A DNA stretch of 64,000 nucleotides from Gammaproteobacteria bacterium (GCA_024229935.1 JAAERX010000051.1:179361-243360), one strand, 5' to 3'. Counted from the first letter of the stretch, positions 1-8,426 are shown. Translations and numbers: made by a program. Notes: generated by a model from the sequence alone, not told the origin.

Positions 1-742
1 CGGCCAAAATCTCATCATAGCCGTTAGCTTCGAGTTCCAGTGCCAGGTCTTTATCTCCTGAGCGGATTATTTGACCGTTAGCAAGCACATGGACAAAGTC
101 AGGCTGAATATAATCAAGCAGGCGTTGATAGTGTGTTATCAGCAAAACAGAGCATTTATCATCGCGCTGTTGATTAACCCCATTGGCAACAACCTTTAAC
201 GCATCAATATCCAGGCCTGAGTCTGTTTCGTCCAGAATGGCAAATTTTGGTTCAAGAACTGCCATCTGAAATATTTCATTACGTTTCTTCTCTCCGCCAG
301 AGAAGCCTTCATTAACACCGCGAGTAAGAAACTTTTGATCCAGTTTCATCAATGCAGCTTTTTCTTTGACAAAGCGCATAAACTCAACGGCATCTATCTC
401 GGGCTTGCCGGCAGCTTTACGGCGTGCATTTAGTGCTGCCTTGAGCATGTATATATTGCTTACGCCAGAGATTTCGACAGGATACTGGAAGCCAAGAAAG
501 ATGCCGGCACGCGCGCGCTCATCGGCTGCCAGATCCAGTAAATTTTGTCCTGCAAATTCTACGGTACCTGCTGTTACATCATAGTTAGGATGACCTGCCA
601 GGGTTTGTGCCAGAGTGCTCTTGCCAGAGCCATTTGGGCCCATAATAGCGTGCACCTCACCTTCACCAATAGTTAGGTTAAGTCCTTTGATAATTTCAGT
701 TTCATTAACTGAAACGTGCAGGTTGTTTATTTTAATAAGCAT
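1..742 (-). CDS. sufC: SufC, Fe-S cluster assembly ATPase (3' end outside window)
   Basis: SufC is the ABC-type ATPase of the SufBCD scaffold that assembles iron-sulfur clusters in the cytoplasm. About 247 codons are visible and the gene runs off the left edge. The start MLIKINNLHV is typical of the family. The Walker A motif GPNGSGKST lies at about residues 35-43, followed by the SufC-type signature FSGGEKKRNE and Walker B LDETDSGLD. The gene begins 24 nt after the sufB stop, so it is in the same operon as the Rrf2 regulator and sufB. By family gene order sufD and sufS are expected beyond the edge, but they are not visible here. Confidence 0.97.
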   Translation of the reverse strand, partial: MLIKINNLHVSVNETEIIKGLNLTIGEGEVHAIMGPNGSGKSTLAQTLAGHPNYDVTAGTVEFAGQNLLDLAADERARAGIFLGFQYPVEISGVSNIYMLKAALNARRKAAGKPEIDAVEFMRFVKEKAALMKLDQKFLTRGVNEGFSGGEKKRNEIFQMAVLEPKFAILDETDSGLDIDALKVVANGVNQQRDDKCSVLLITHYQRLLDYIQPDFVHVLANGQIIRSGDKDLALELEANGYDEILA

Positions 743-766
743 GTATATATCTTGTTCTTTATCTGG

Positions 767-2215
767 TTAACCAACAGCCCCTTCAAGGCTGACATTCATA
801 AGAGCCTGTGCCTCAACGGCGAACTCCATAGGTAATTCTCGAAAGACTTCTTTACAAAAGCCATTCACAATCATATTGACTGCATCTTCTTCAGATAGAC
901 CGCGTTGCTGACAGTAGAACAACTGGTCATCAGCTATTTTGGAAGTGGTTGCTTCATGCTCTACAACTGCGTTTGGGTTTTTAATTTCCATGTAGGGAAA
1001 AGTATGTGCGCCACACTGGTTACCCATAAGCAGTGAGTCACACTGAGTGTAATTTCGTGCGTTATCGGCTGTCGGGAATATTTTCACCAGCCCACGGTAG
1101 GTATTCTGAGCGCGACCAGCAGAGATGCCCTTGGAAATAATGGTGCTTTTTGTGTTTTTACCTATATGCACCATCTTCGTGCCTGTATCAGCTTGCTGCA
1201 GGTTGTTCGTGACGGCTACTGAATAGAATTCACCAATAGACCCATTGCCACGCAGTATGCAACTCGGGTATTTCCAGGTGATTGCTGAGCCAGCCTCAAC
1301 CTGGGTCCAGGATACTTTTGACCGGTCACCCCGGCAGTCACCACGTTTGGTAACAAAGTTGTAGATACCGCCACGGCCTTCCTCATCGCCTGGATACCAG
1401 TTTTGTACAGTTGAGTACTTGATTTCAGCATCTTGTTCAGCCACCAGCTCTACTACAGCAGCATGTAGCTGATTTTCATCACGCATGGGTGCCGTACAGC
1501 CTTCCAGATAGCTTACATGGCTGCCTTCATCTGCGATGATGAGCGTGCGTTCAAATTGCCCTGTGTTGGCTGCATTGATACGAAAATATGTAGATAACTC
1601 CATTGGGCAGCGAACACCCTTAGGAATATAGACAAATGAGCCGTCACTAAAGACAGCAGAATTTAGTGCAGCAAAAAAATTATCACGATAGGGCACTACC
1701 GTGCCGAGATAGCGCTCAATTAGCTCAGGATGATTTATTACTGCTTCAGAAAATGGGCAGAAGATTACCCCGGCCTCAGCAAGCTTACCTTTAAATGTGG
1801 TTGTTACAGAGACACTGTCAAATACTGCATCTACAGCAACACCGGCAAGCCGGGCACGTTCATGCAAAGGGATGCCCAGTTTTTCGTATGTTTCAAGAAG
1901 CTTGGGGTCGACTTCATCAAGGCTCTGTGGTCCATCTTCAGGGCGTTTGGGTGCTGAGAAATATGAGATATCCTGATAGTTGATGGGTGCAATATTTAGT
2001 TTGGCCCAGTTTGGCTTGCTCATGGTTTGCCAGTGTTTAAAAGACTTAAGACGCCAGTCAAGCATAAACTGTGGTTCGCCTTTTTTACGCGAGATCAGGC
2101 GTATCACATCTTCATCAAGACCTGGTGGTACCGTGTCTGTTTCAATGTCTGTAATAAAGCCGTGTTCGTACTTTCGTTCGATCAGGTCTTTAACATCTGT
2201 CTGTTTGGATGACAT
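767..2215 (-). CDS. sufB: SufB, Fe-S cluster scaffold protein
   Basis: SufB is the scaffold subunit of the SufBCD complex on which Fe-S clusters are built from SufE/SufS-delivered sulfur. The 482-residue length is close to the usual 470-495. Conserved family segments are readable, including [27 protein letters not shown], the cysteine segment [11 protein letters not shown] and the C-terminal [10 protein letters not shown], which contains conserved cluster-region residues. It starts 15 nt after the Rrf2 regulator stop and is followed closely by sufC, so all three are read from one minus-strand promoter. No frame damage is seen. Confidence 0.97.
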   Translation of the reverse strand: MSSKQTDVKDLIERKYEHGFITDIETDTVPPGLDEDVIRLISRKKGEPQFMLDWRLKSFKHWQTMSKPNWAKLNIAPINYQDISYFSAPKRPEDGPQSLDEVDPKLLETYEKLGIPLHERARLAGVAVDAVFDSVSVTTTFKGKLAEAGVIFCPFSEAVINHPELIERYLGTVVPYRDNFFAALNSAVFSDGSFVYIPKGVRCPMELSTYFRINAANTGQFERTLIIADEGSHVSYLEGCTAPMRDENQLHAAVVELVAEQDAEIKYSTVQNWYPGDEEGRGGIYNFVTKRGDCRGDRSKVSWTQVEAGSAITWKYPSCILRGNGSIGEFYSVAVTNNLQQADTGTKMVHIGKNTKSTIISKGISAGRAQNTYRGLVKIFPTADNARNYTQCDSLLMGNQCGAHTFPYMEIKNPNAVVEHEATTSKIADDQLFYCQQRGLSEEDAVNMIVNGFCKEVFRELPMEFAVEAQALMNVSLEGAVG

Positions 2216-2230
2216 ATCTTCTAAGTCTGT

Positions 2231-2716
2231 TTATTTGCCTAATGCCTGTTTATGCAGGCGGGGTTTGTGGCCACTTTTGCTAAGGATTGTATGACGTAGT
2301 GGGAATTCCATAGGTGGATTTTGTAAGTCACATAGGCGTATATCATTCATGGCAGCGCGTATAGCCAGGCTTATTTTTTGCCAGGCATTACCCACCTGAC
2401 AGTTTGGCTCAAGGTCGCAGTGACCATCATCATGGCTGCATTCAGTGATTGCGACGGGACCTTCAAGTGTGTCCAGTATCTCTGCTGCTGTAATCTGTTC
2501 AGGTGCTCGGGCAAGGCGATAGCCACCGTCTGTCCCGCGGGCTGATTCCACAAGGCCGTTTTTTGTTAATATTTTCAGTAGTTTCTGTACTGTGGGCAGA
2601 GCCAGATGTGTAGACTCTGCAACATCACTGGCAGGCAGCAGGTGCTTGTCCTTGGCGCTAGCGAGATGGACAAGAATCATGGTTCCGTAATCGGTTAGTT
2701 TACTGATGCGAAGCAT
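2231..2716 (-). CDS. Rrf2-family Fe-S regulator of the suf operon
   Basis: This 161-residue protein is an Rrf2/IscR-type transcription factor of the subgroup that sits first in suf operons. The N-terminal winged helix begins MLRISKLTDYGTMILVHLA, with the recognition region PTVQKLLKIL and wing ESARGTDGGYRLA. Three cysteines at residues 93, 100 and 106 match the spacing used by IscR and relatives to hold a [2Fe-2S] cluster, which suggests Fe-S sensing. It is the first gene before sufB and sufC, and an IscR type 1-like palindrome lies just upstream, so negative autoregulation is likely. Whether it is a true IscR or a SUF-specific paralogue cannot be settled from this window. Confidence 0.93.
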   Translation of the reverse strand: MLRISKLTDYGTMILVHLASAKDKHLLPASDVAESTHLALPTVQKLLKILTKNGLVESARGTDGGYRLARAPEQITAAEILDTLEGPVAITECSHDDGHCDLEPNCQVGNAWQKISLAIRAAMNDIRLCDLQNPPMEFPLRHTILSKSGHKPRLHKQALGK

Positions 2717-2736
2717 AGTTTAAGTCGTACAGAATA

Positions 2737-2761
2737 ATATAGGACTATATTAGTCCAATAT
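2737..2761. promoter_or_regulatory. IscR type 1-like operator in front of suf
   Basis: A palindrome with half sites GACT (2743-2746) and AGTC (2752-2755), spaced by ATATT and flanked by ATA and TAT at the outer ends, fits the published E. coli IscR type 1 consensus (ATA-SYY-GACT-RWWWY-AGTC-RRS-TAT) at all core and end positions. Only the six SYY/RRS positions diverge. On the minus strand a TTGGAC hexamer overlaps it, with TATTCT 16 nt downstream as a possible -10. A bound regulator would cover this promoter about 20-45 nt upstream of the regulator gene. Confidence 0.75.
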
Positions 2762-2949
2762 AAGCTGAAAGCAAGTACTTACAAGTACCTAGAAGACATT
2801 TATAGTTTTGCTATACCTGTATACTGGTCTGGCATTATATGATGCTGCGGTGCAAATAAGCTATTTGGGTATTGCTGCCTTGGAACAGGCGTATCTTTAG
2901 AAAGTGACATGGATTCATTTAATACGGATCCAGGATAAGGAATCTATAA

Positions 2950-3597
2950 GTGAGGATAATCAGGCTATTTGTTTCTTGTGTGGTTTTATTTTTTTTGCAG
3001 CTGGGTGTTGTTCAGGCACAAGAGACTGCAATTGAATCACCTATTGAAGTTATTGAGGTAACAGCCACTGCATTACAAAAGGAGCTAACCGGAAGGAAAG
3101 CTTATTTTGAAGAACATCAGGCTGAACTTTATGCTGTGATTGATCGTGTGTTATTACCCCATTTTGATATTCAGTATGCAGGCAAACAGGTTCTGGGAAA
3201 AACTCATTGGATGGCTTCCACAGATGCGCAGCATAAAGCATTTATAGATGTCTTTTATAATTTCCTGGTTAAGACCTATGCCAAGGGTATTCTTGAGTTT
3301 GATCAGGATCGTATGAGTATTCTGCCTGACTTAAGTTATTCAAAGAATAGACGTAAGGCGTTAGTTACTACGCGATTGTTGCTTGAAGGTGGTGATAGCG
3401 TACTAATTAAATATGCGCTTCGTGAGGTATCAACGGTCTGGAAAATCTATGATGTGCGTATAGACGGGGTGTCATATATTCAGAATTATCGGAATCAGTT
3501 TGATGCTGAAATTAACGCTCTGGGTATTGATGCCGTGATTGACAGGCTTGAAAAAGAAGCTATAGCTCCTGCTGTTGTTACACCGGCAGATACTTAA
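2950..3597 (+). CDS. MlaC-like periplasmic phospholipid-binding protein
   Basis: This 215-residue protein resembles MlaC/Ttg2D, the periplasmic carrier that moves phospholipids between the outer and inner membranes. It has a signal peptide (residues 1-23, cut near VQA-QE). Family landmarks follow: the segment around residues 50-90 with LLPHFDIQYAG and the VLGK-HW motif, then FYNFLVKTYAKGILEF. The start is GTG, preceded by an AGGATAAGG-type ribosome site ending about 9 nt upstream. It stands alone and faces mlaA convergently, with a 4-nt overlap of stop codons. No mlaDEFB genes are in the window. This may be a stand-alone paralogue rather than the operon MlaC. Confidence 0.82.
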   Translation: MRIIRLFVSCVVLFFLQLGVVQAQETAIESPIEVIEVTATALQKELTGRKAYFEEHQAELYAVIDRVLLPHFDIQYAGKQVLGKTHWMASTDAQHKAFIDVFYNFLVKTYAKGILEFDQDRMSILPDLSYSKNRRKALVTTRLLLEGGDSVLIKYALREVSTVWKIYDVRIDGVSYIQNYRNQFDAEINALGIDAVIDRLEKEAIAPAVVTPADT

Positions 3598-4367
3598 AAA
3601 TCGTCGTCAAAGCTGTCATCAAAGCCTTCATCTGTTTCGCCGATGATGCCATCATTTATTAGAAATGCGCGATTCTGCAGGTAGGCATCGCGAACAAAAA
3701 GATAAGGGTCAAATGCGTCGAAGATCAGCTCATCAGGACCAACGAGTGCTGCACGGGATTCAATGGCCCAAAGAATAAGTAATTTGTCACGTACACTGGT
3801 GTTGCTGTAGTAATTCAGTAAATTTACTCGCCAGTCTGCCAGCGTCCCTATGCCACTACGTACTGTGCGTGGGCCAAATAATGGCACAACAATATATGGG
3901 CCGGCTGGGATGCCCCATTTGGCAAAAGTTTGGCCAAAATCTTCATCGTGATATTCCAGGCCCATAGGTGTGGCAACATCAAAAAGGCCGAGCAGTCCCA
4001 GGGTTGTATTAAGTGCAAATCTGCCTGTATCTGCAAAGCCTTGTTTAAACTTTCCTTGCAGGAAGTCATTTACGATGGTGACTGTGTAGGTGATGTTATC
4101 AAAGAAGTTGCTAATCCCTGTTTCTACAAAATTGGGTGTTATGAATTGGTAGCCTTTAGCAACAGGGCGCAGGATGTAACGATCGGTCACATCATTGAAC
4201 TTGTATATAGGCCGATTGATAACCTCAAGTGGGTCAGCATTTGGCTCAGCTTTAGATGCTTTTCTGGATGCGCAGCCTGTATTAAGTAAGAGAGCTGAAA
4301 CTAAAAGCAGAAATAGCGGTAAATATGTAAACAGGCGCCACCTTTGATTACTACGCCCTACGCTCAT
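3594..4367 (-). CDS. mlaA: MlaA (VacJ) outer-membrane lipoprotein
   Basis: MlaA sits in the outer membrane and removes mislocalised phospholipids from the outer leaflet, passing them to MlaC. The 257-residue protein has a lipoprotein signal ending in LLNTGC, with the lipidated cysteine at residue 32. It then shows the family segments DPLEVINRPIYKFND, FFDNITY and GFADTGRFALNTTLGLLG, and the GPRTVRSG region near residue 160. The C-terminal tail is strongly acidic (DDSFDDDF). Its start overlaps the bepA stop by 4 nt and its stop overlaps the convergent MlaC-like gene, which places two partners of one pathway end to end. Confidence 0.95.
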   Translation of the reverse strand: MSVGRSNQRWRLFTYLPLFLLLVSALLLNTGCASRKASKAEPNADPLEVINRPIYKFNDVTDRYILRPVAKGYQFITPNFVETGISNFFDNITYTVTIVNDFLQGKFKQGFADTGRFALNTTLGLLGLFDVATPMGLEYHDEDFGQTFAKWGIPAGPYIVVPLFGPRTVRSGIGTLADWRVNLLNYYSNTSVRDKLLILWAIESRAALVGPDELIFDAFDPYLFVRDAYLQNRAFLINDGIIGETDEGFDDSFDDDF

Positions 4368-5878
4368 TGATTATTCTCCTTTTTTTTGTCTTTTTGTTTG
4401 TTTCTGTCTGGCAGATATGACTGAAATTCATTTAGTCGTGTAGTAAAACGAGCCCGGTCGACATTATCCAGTCCAGGTGTACTTAGTGCGAGTTTTAACT
4501 GTTCTATGGCTAACAGCAAGCTGCCACTCATTGCATGATATTCAGCCATATAGTAATTAGCTTCTGCAGTGTCACCAGCTGTATTTGCCGCAATGGCTAT
4601 TAAACGCACCTGTTCTTGTGTGGGTGGAACCTGATTTAGTAAGTCCAGAAGAATCTCATGTGCCTTTGTGGCGTGGCCGGTGTTAATTAGCATTTCACAA
4701 TAATGGACGGTGAGTGGGACATTGCGGGGGAACAACTGCATGGCAGTTTCAAATGTTGTTAAGGCTTTGTCTGTATCCCCTGTTTTTGCCTGGCTTATAG
4801 CCAGAGCTGAGTGTAAGGGTATGATTTCCTCATTATTTGAGAGTAGGGTGGTCAGCTGACCTTCAGCTGTTTTGTAGTTGCCCATTTGCATATTGGCAAT
4901 GGCAACACCGTATTCAATTTCAAGCTTGCCTGCCTTATCGGGGCTATTTTGCAGTTGCTTGAATTGTTCTAGTGCGGCTTCTGGTCGGCTACTGGTTAGC
5001 AGGCGTATACGTGCACGTGCAATCTCATAACCATTAGAGTCATTTGTTTCAACAATTGGGTATTTTTGGGCCCGTGCCCTGGACTCTGCCATACGGTCAG
5101 AAGACATTGGGTGAGTAAGCAAAAACTCAGGGATGCGGTTGCCGCTGAGAGAGCCAGATGCTCGCCCCATTGTTTCGAAAAAATCGGGCATGCCCATGGG
5201 GTCAAAGCCAGCATCTGCAAGTACACCAACACCAACACGATCGGCTTCGTATTCATTGCTGCGGGTAAAGCCTATTTGAGCTTCCATTGCCATGCCCTGA
5301 GATGCACCTACGGCACCCGATATCATTCCTGGGTCAGCACCTGTAGCAACACCCACCAGAATAGCGCCGAGCAGGGCGGCCATAGATAGCGTGCTGTTGG
5401 CCTGATTAGCGAATACAGCTCGGGAAATATGTCGTTGAGTTACATGACTGATCTCATGCGCCAGGACACCGGCAAGTTCGCTTTCGTTGTCAGTTGCCAG
5501 TAAAAGGCCTGTATGTACACCGATATAACCTCCCGGTAAGGCAAATGCATTGATTACTGGATCGTTCATTACAAAAAACTGGAATCGCTGTCCATCTATG
5601 CCCGCATGTGCAACAAGTTCCATGCCTACAGACTGAATATATTCCTGTATCTCCGGATCTGTAACTACCTTGCCTGATTCAAGCAGGGTGTAATAGACCT
5701 GTCTGCCAATATGGGATTCGATCTTGCGTGAAAGGATTGCATCAGAAGGGCTGCCAATGTCAGGTAGTTCATCAATATTTGCTGCATTTGGTGCACTTAC
5801 AAAGACTGTGCTCGTAACTAACGTCATAAGCGCATATCGAAGCAGGGCAGTACCTAGCAGATGGCAGTGGGCGGTCAT
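4364..5878 (-). CDS. bepA: BepA-type periplasmic M48 metalloprotease with TPR domain
   Basis: This 504-residue protein matches BepA (YfgC), a periplasmic zinc protease and chaperone that assists or degrades LptD and other outer-membrane proteins. It has an N-terminal signal sequence, then the M48 domain with HEISH at residues 141-145 and the third ligand region NEYEADRVG. The C-terminal half is helical tetratricopeptide repeat sequence with short repeated units such as YGVAIANMQMGNYKTAEGQL. It overlaps bcp by 4 nt and mlaA by 4 nt, so bcp-bepA-mlaA are translationally linked. gcvR and bcp are also near bepA in E. coli, which supports the assignment. Confidence 0.93.
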   Translation of the reverse strand: MTAHCHLLGTALLRYALMTLVTSTVFVSAPNAANIDELPDIGSPSDAILSRKIESHIGRQVYYTLLESGKVVTDPEIQEYIQSVGMELVAHAGIDGQRFQFFVMNDPVINAFALPGGYIGVHTGLLLATDNESELAGVLAHEISHVTQRHISRAVFANQANSTLSMAALLGAILVGVATGADPGMISGAVGASQGMAMEAQIGFTRSNEYEADRVGVGVLADAGFDPMGMPDFFETMGRASGSLSGNRIPEFLLTHPMSSDRMAESRARAQKYPIVETNDSNGYEIARARIRLLTSSRPEAALEQFKQLQNSPDKAGKLEIEYGVAIANMQMGNYKTAEGQLTTLLSNNEEIIPLHSALAISQAKTGDTDKALTTFETAMQLFPRNVPLTVHYCEMLINTGHATKAHEILLDLLNQVPPTQEQVRLIAIAANTAGDTAEANYYMAEYHAMSGSLLLAIEQLKLALSTPGLDNVDRARFTTRLNEFQSYLPDRNKQKDKKKENNQ

Positions 5879-6342
5879 AAAGTACCTATGGTTTCCAGTA
5901 CTTCGTCGACATGCCCCTTAACTTTAACCTTGCGCCATTCATGCTGCAATCTGCCTTTCTCGTCAATCAGGAAGGTGCTGCGTTCAATGCCCATGACTTT
6001 ACGTCCATACATATTTTTTTCTTTTATGACGTTAAAGATGTTGCATGCTTTTTCATCAGAGTCAGACATCAAATCAAAAGGGAAGTTGTATTTGGCACGA
6101 AATTTTTCATGGGAAGCTATTGTGTCGCGTGAAATACCCAGTATTACGGTATTTTGATGTTTGAATTTTGCATGATTAGCAGCAAAGTCTTGCCCCTCAG
6201 TTGTGCAGCCTGGTGTGCTGTCCCTTGGGTAGAAATAGAGAACCACTTTTTTGCCACGGAGTGATTTTAGGTCGATATGCTGGTCGCCTGTGGCTGGTAG
6301 ATTTAATGCTGGAATAACGTTTCCTTTTTGCACTTTGCTCAT
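5875..6342 (-). CDS. bcp: Thioredoxin-dependent peroxiredoxin (Bcp/PrxQ family)
   Basis: The protein reduces hydroperoxides with a peroxidatic cysteine. At 155 residues it has the usual Bcp length. The active site DSTPGCTTEG puts the peroxidatic cysteine at residue 46. E. coli Bcp has a second cysteine five residues further on; here that place is glycine (residue 50), and the only other cysteine noticed is at about residue 100. The enzyme may therefore work as a 1-Cys type or use a distant resolving cysteine. It lies between gcvR and bepA in one minus-strand unit, with a 48-nt gap from gcvR. Confidence 0.95.
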   Translation of the reverse strand: MSKVQKGNVIPALNLPATGDQHIDLKSLRGKKVVLYFYPRDSTPGCTTEGQDFAANHAKFKHQNTVILGISRDTIASHEKFRAKYNFPFDLMSDSDEKACNIFNVIKEKNMYGRKVMGIERSTFLIDEKGRLQHEWRKVKVKGHVDEVLETIGTL

Positions 6343-6390
6343 TTAAAAAATATTTCCTCGAAGTGTCCGGACTTTTACTGTAATAACAGT

Positions 6391-6921
6391 TCAGCGTTGG
6401 ATGGGTTCTATAATTGCATCAAGATTGTGTTTTTCACACAACTCATGAAATTCTTCGCGTAAAGCAGCAAGATGGATTGTGGCTGGTATATTGACGGCCA
6501 TGCCGACTGAAAACATCGCTGCACCCGTATGAGCGGCGTTGTATTGCCGTGTATTTAGGTCGACAATCTCAATATTTTGACCGGCAAAAAAGGCGGCCAG
6601 TGTGCTGACAATGCCCTCCTGATCAATACTGACAATATCGATACTGTATGGGGCGGCTGGAGCTTGTTTTTCCCGTGGGTTGGTTGCGCGTATTGTGATT
6701 GTCAGGTCTGCTGTTTTCTGCAGTTCCTGTAGAGTTTCCTCAACTTTTTTGATGGCATGCCAGTTTGCCGATACAAGTACCAGCATGGCGAATTCCTGCC
6801 CTAGCATGGTCATCCGGCTTTGCAGGATGCTGCCACCGGATGAGCTAATAGCATGACTTAGATCTTTAACCAGACCGGTTCTATCCGACCCTATCGCAGT
6901 TACAGCAAGTAGTTTTTCCAT
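6391..6921 (-). CDS. gcvR: GcvR-like glycine cleavage repressor (ACT domains)
   Basis: This 176-residue protein has two ACT domains. The first starts with LLAVTAIGSDRTGLVKDLSHAI, the second with YSIDIVSIDQEGIVSTLAAFF. In E. coli GcvR binds glycine and blocks GcvA activation of the glycine cleavage genes. It contains no DNA-binding domain. Placement upstream of bcp and divergent from dapA is the same as in E. coli. No gcvA or gcv operon is in the window, so the regulatory target is inferred from the family only. Confidence 0.88.
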   Translation of the reverse strand: MEKLLAVTAIGSDRTGLVKDLSHAISSSGGSILQSRMTMLGQEFAMLVLVSANWHAIKKVEETLQELQKTADLTITIRATNPREKQAPAAPYSIDIVSIDQEGIVSTLAAFFAGQNIEIVDLNTRQYNAAHTGAAMFSVGMAVNIPATIHLAALREEFHELCEKHNLDAIIEPIQR

Positions 6922-7080
6922 AGCAGATGATTACATTTTGGTGGATTTTCAGGGTATTTGTCTGCTCAGTTTACCGGGAATACAAGGCGCTTCAAGCACC
7001 TGCGGCTAACTAACCATTTGTGGCTTGCACAGAGGTGAGCCCGTGCGTACCATCGCCCGTTCCTAAGTAGAGCCTTGTAT

Positions 7081-7962
7081 ATGTTTAGCGGTAGCCTGGT
7101 AGCTATAGTTACGCCGATGACGGCGGAAGGGGCAGTTGATTTTACTGCCCTGGAGCAGCTTGTCGACCTGCACATTAGTGCAGGTACCGACGGCTTGGTT
7201 GTTGCTGGCACAACTGGAGAGTCAGCGACACTGACTAAGTCGGAGCATATTGCAGTTATTGAGGCAGCTGTCAGCTTTACAGCTGGCCGAGTGCCTGTTA
7301 TTGCCGGTACAGGTTCTAACTCCACTGCGCAAACTGTAGAGTTATCACAGACAGTTGATGCAATGGGTGTAGATGGCTATCTGGTTGTTACCCCGTATTA
7401 CAACAAGCCGCCCCAGCAGGGTCTGGTGGAACATTTTAAGACCGTTGCGGATGCAGTTGGTAAACCGCTTATGCTTTATAACGTGCCGGGCAGGACAGGC
7501 GTGGACTTGTTGCCGGAAACGGTCGCACGGCTTGCAACACACCCTGGAATATTTGGTATTAAGGAAGCCACCGGCGAGCTTGATCGCGTAGCAAAGTTAC
7601 GTGAGTTATGCGGTGTAGAATTTATGCTCTATAGCGGTGATGATGAAACTTCCCGTGAGTTTATGCTTGCAGGAGGGAATGGCATTGTGTCGGTTACAGC
7701 AAATGTTGCTCCGGCTGCAATGGCCAGTATGTGTCAAGCGGCATTGGCTGGTGATGCAGATAAAGCGGCAGAACTTGATGCGCCCTTAGCTGGCTTACAC
7801 CGTGACCTGTTTATCGAATCCAATCCTATTCCTGTGAAGTGGGCTCTGCAGCGTATGGGTTTAATTGGGGGTGGCTTGCGCTTACCGCTGGTTGCTCTGG
7901 CAGAAGGTAATCAGGTGGTGGTTGAAGCCGCACTTGAGCAGGCAGGGCTTTTGGATAAATGA
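7081..7962 (+). CDS. dapA: 4-hydroxy-tetrahydrodipicolinate synthase
   Basis: DapA condenses pyruvate with aspartate semialdehyde in the lysine and meso-diaminopimelate pathway. I chose the ATG at 7081 because MFSGSLVAIVTPM matches family N-termini; an in-frame TTG lies two codons earlier. The 293-residue protein carries Thr44-Thr45 (GTTGES), Tyr133 (YNVPGRTG) and the Schiff-base Lys161 (GIKEATG), the same numbering as E. coli. It is divergent from gcvR. Its stop codon overlaps the next gene by 4 nt (ATGA), so the small lipoprotein behind it is co-translated. dapB of the same pathway lies 34 kb away. Confidence 0.97.
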   Translation: MFSGSLVAIVTPMTAEGAVDFTALEQLVDLHISAGTDGLVVAGTTGESATLTKSEHIAVIEAAVSFTAGRVPVIAGTGSNSTAQTVELSQTVDAMGVDGYLVVTPYYNKPPQQGLVEHFKTVADAVGKPLMLYNVPGRTGVDLLPETVARLATHPGIFGIKEATGELDRVAKLRELCGVEFMLYSGDDETSREFMLAGGNGIVSVTANVAPAAMASMCQAALAGDADKAAELDAPLAGLHRDLFIESNPIPVKWALQRMGLIGGGLRLPLVALAEGNQVVVEAALEQAGLLDK

Positions 7963-8207
7963 TGGGACGGGCTCTTTTGCTGTTTGTCACTGCTGTATTC
8001 TTAATTGGGTGCTCATCCTCTGGCGGATCGACAAAGTGCCACAAAAAGCGTGAGTATCAGGAGGCCAGGCCGGGCCCCAGAGTTCGAGTGCCTGACAACC
8101 TGTTGCCACTGCCGCGTGAAGAACGTTTGGAGGTGCCTTATGGGAAAACTCAGACAGAGCCTTTTCCCAAGAGTGAACCCTGTCTAGTAGACCCACCAGC
8201 CTATTAA
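7959..8207 (+). CDS. Minimal BamC-like lipoprotein (N-terminal segment only)
   Basis: This 82-residue lipoprotein follows dapA directly, the place bamC holds in E. coli. The signal ends in FLIGC, giving a lipidated cysteine at residue 18. The rest is proline-rich and looks unstructured. The piece EYQEARPGPRVRVPDNL, then RLEVP, resembles the start of mature Pseudomonas-type BamC (pattern YLEAR..PP..VPPD...L.IP). In E. coli BamC this unstructured tail is what binds BamD. Both folded helix-grip domains of BamC are absent and the frame ends naturally, so the gene looks reduced rather than frameshifted. Homology is judged by eye on a short disordered region, so it is not certain. Confidence 0.75.
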   Translation: MMGRALLLFVTAVFLIGCSSSGGSTKCHKKREYQEARPGPRVRVPDNLLPLPREERLEVPYGKTQTEPFPKSEPCLVDPPAY

Positions 8208-8292
8208 TATCAATTACCTTCATTGAACCGAGGCGGCCCCTGCGTTAACCTTCGCTCCCCGCAGGTCATCAGGTGTATTTAATACAGATTAC

Positions 8293-8383
8293 GGAGAAGT
8301 GGCTGAGTGGCTGAAGGCGCACGCTTGGAAAGCGTGTATGCGTTAATAGCGTATCGAGGGTTCGAATCCCTCCTTCTCCGCCA
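8293..8383 (+). tRNA. tRNA-Ser (anticodon GGA), CCA encoded
   Basis: The acceptor stem GGAGAAG (8293-8299) pairs with CTTCTCC (8373-8379), and the 3' CCA is encoded at 8381-8383. The anticodon stem CACGC/GCGTG holds the loop TTGGAAA, with GGA at 8327-8329. A long variable arm (TATGCGTTAATAGCGTA region) and the T arm GAGGGTTCGAATCCCTC are present, as expected for a serine tRNA. Confidence 0.97.
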
Positions 8384-8426
8384 CCTAATAAAACGGGCCC
8401 CATAAAGGGGCCTTTTTATTAGGTGG
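8381..8426. terminator. Long bidirectional terminator after tRNA-Ser
   Basis: The GC stem GGCCCC (8396-8401) pairs with GGGGCC (8407-8412) around a 5-nt loop and is followed by five T residues. The flanks continue the pairing: CCACCTAATAAAA (8381-8393) is the reverse complement of 8414-8426. The hairpin therefore has A/T runs on both sides and can stop transcription from either strand. Its left arm includes the CCA end of the tRNA. Confidence 0.9.
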
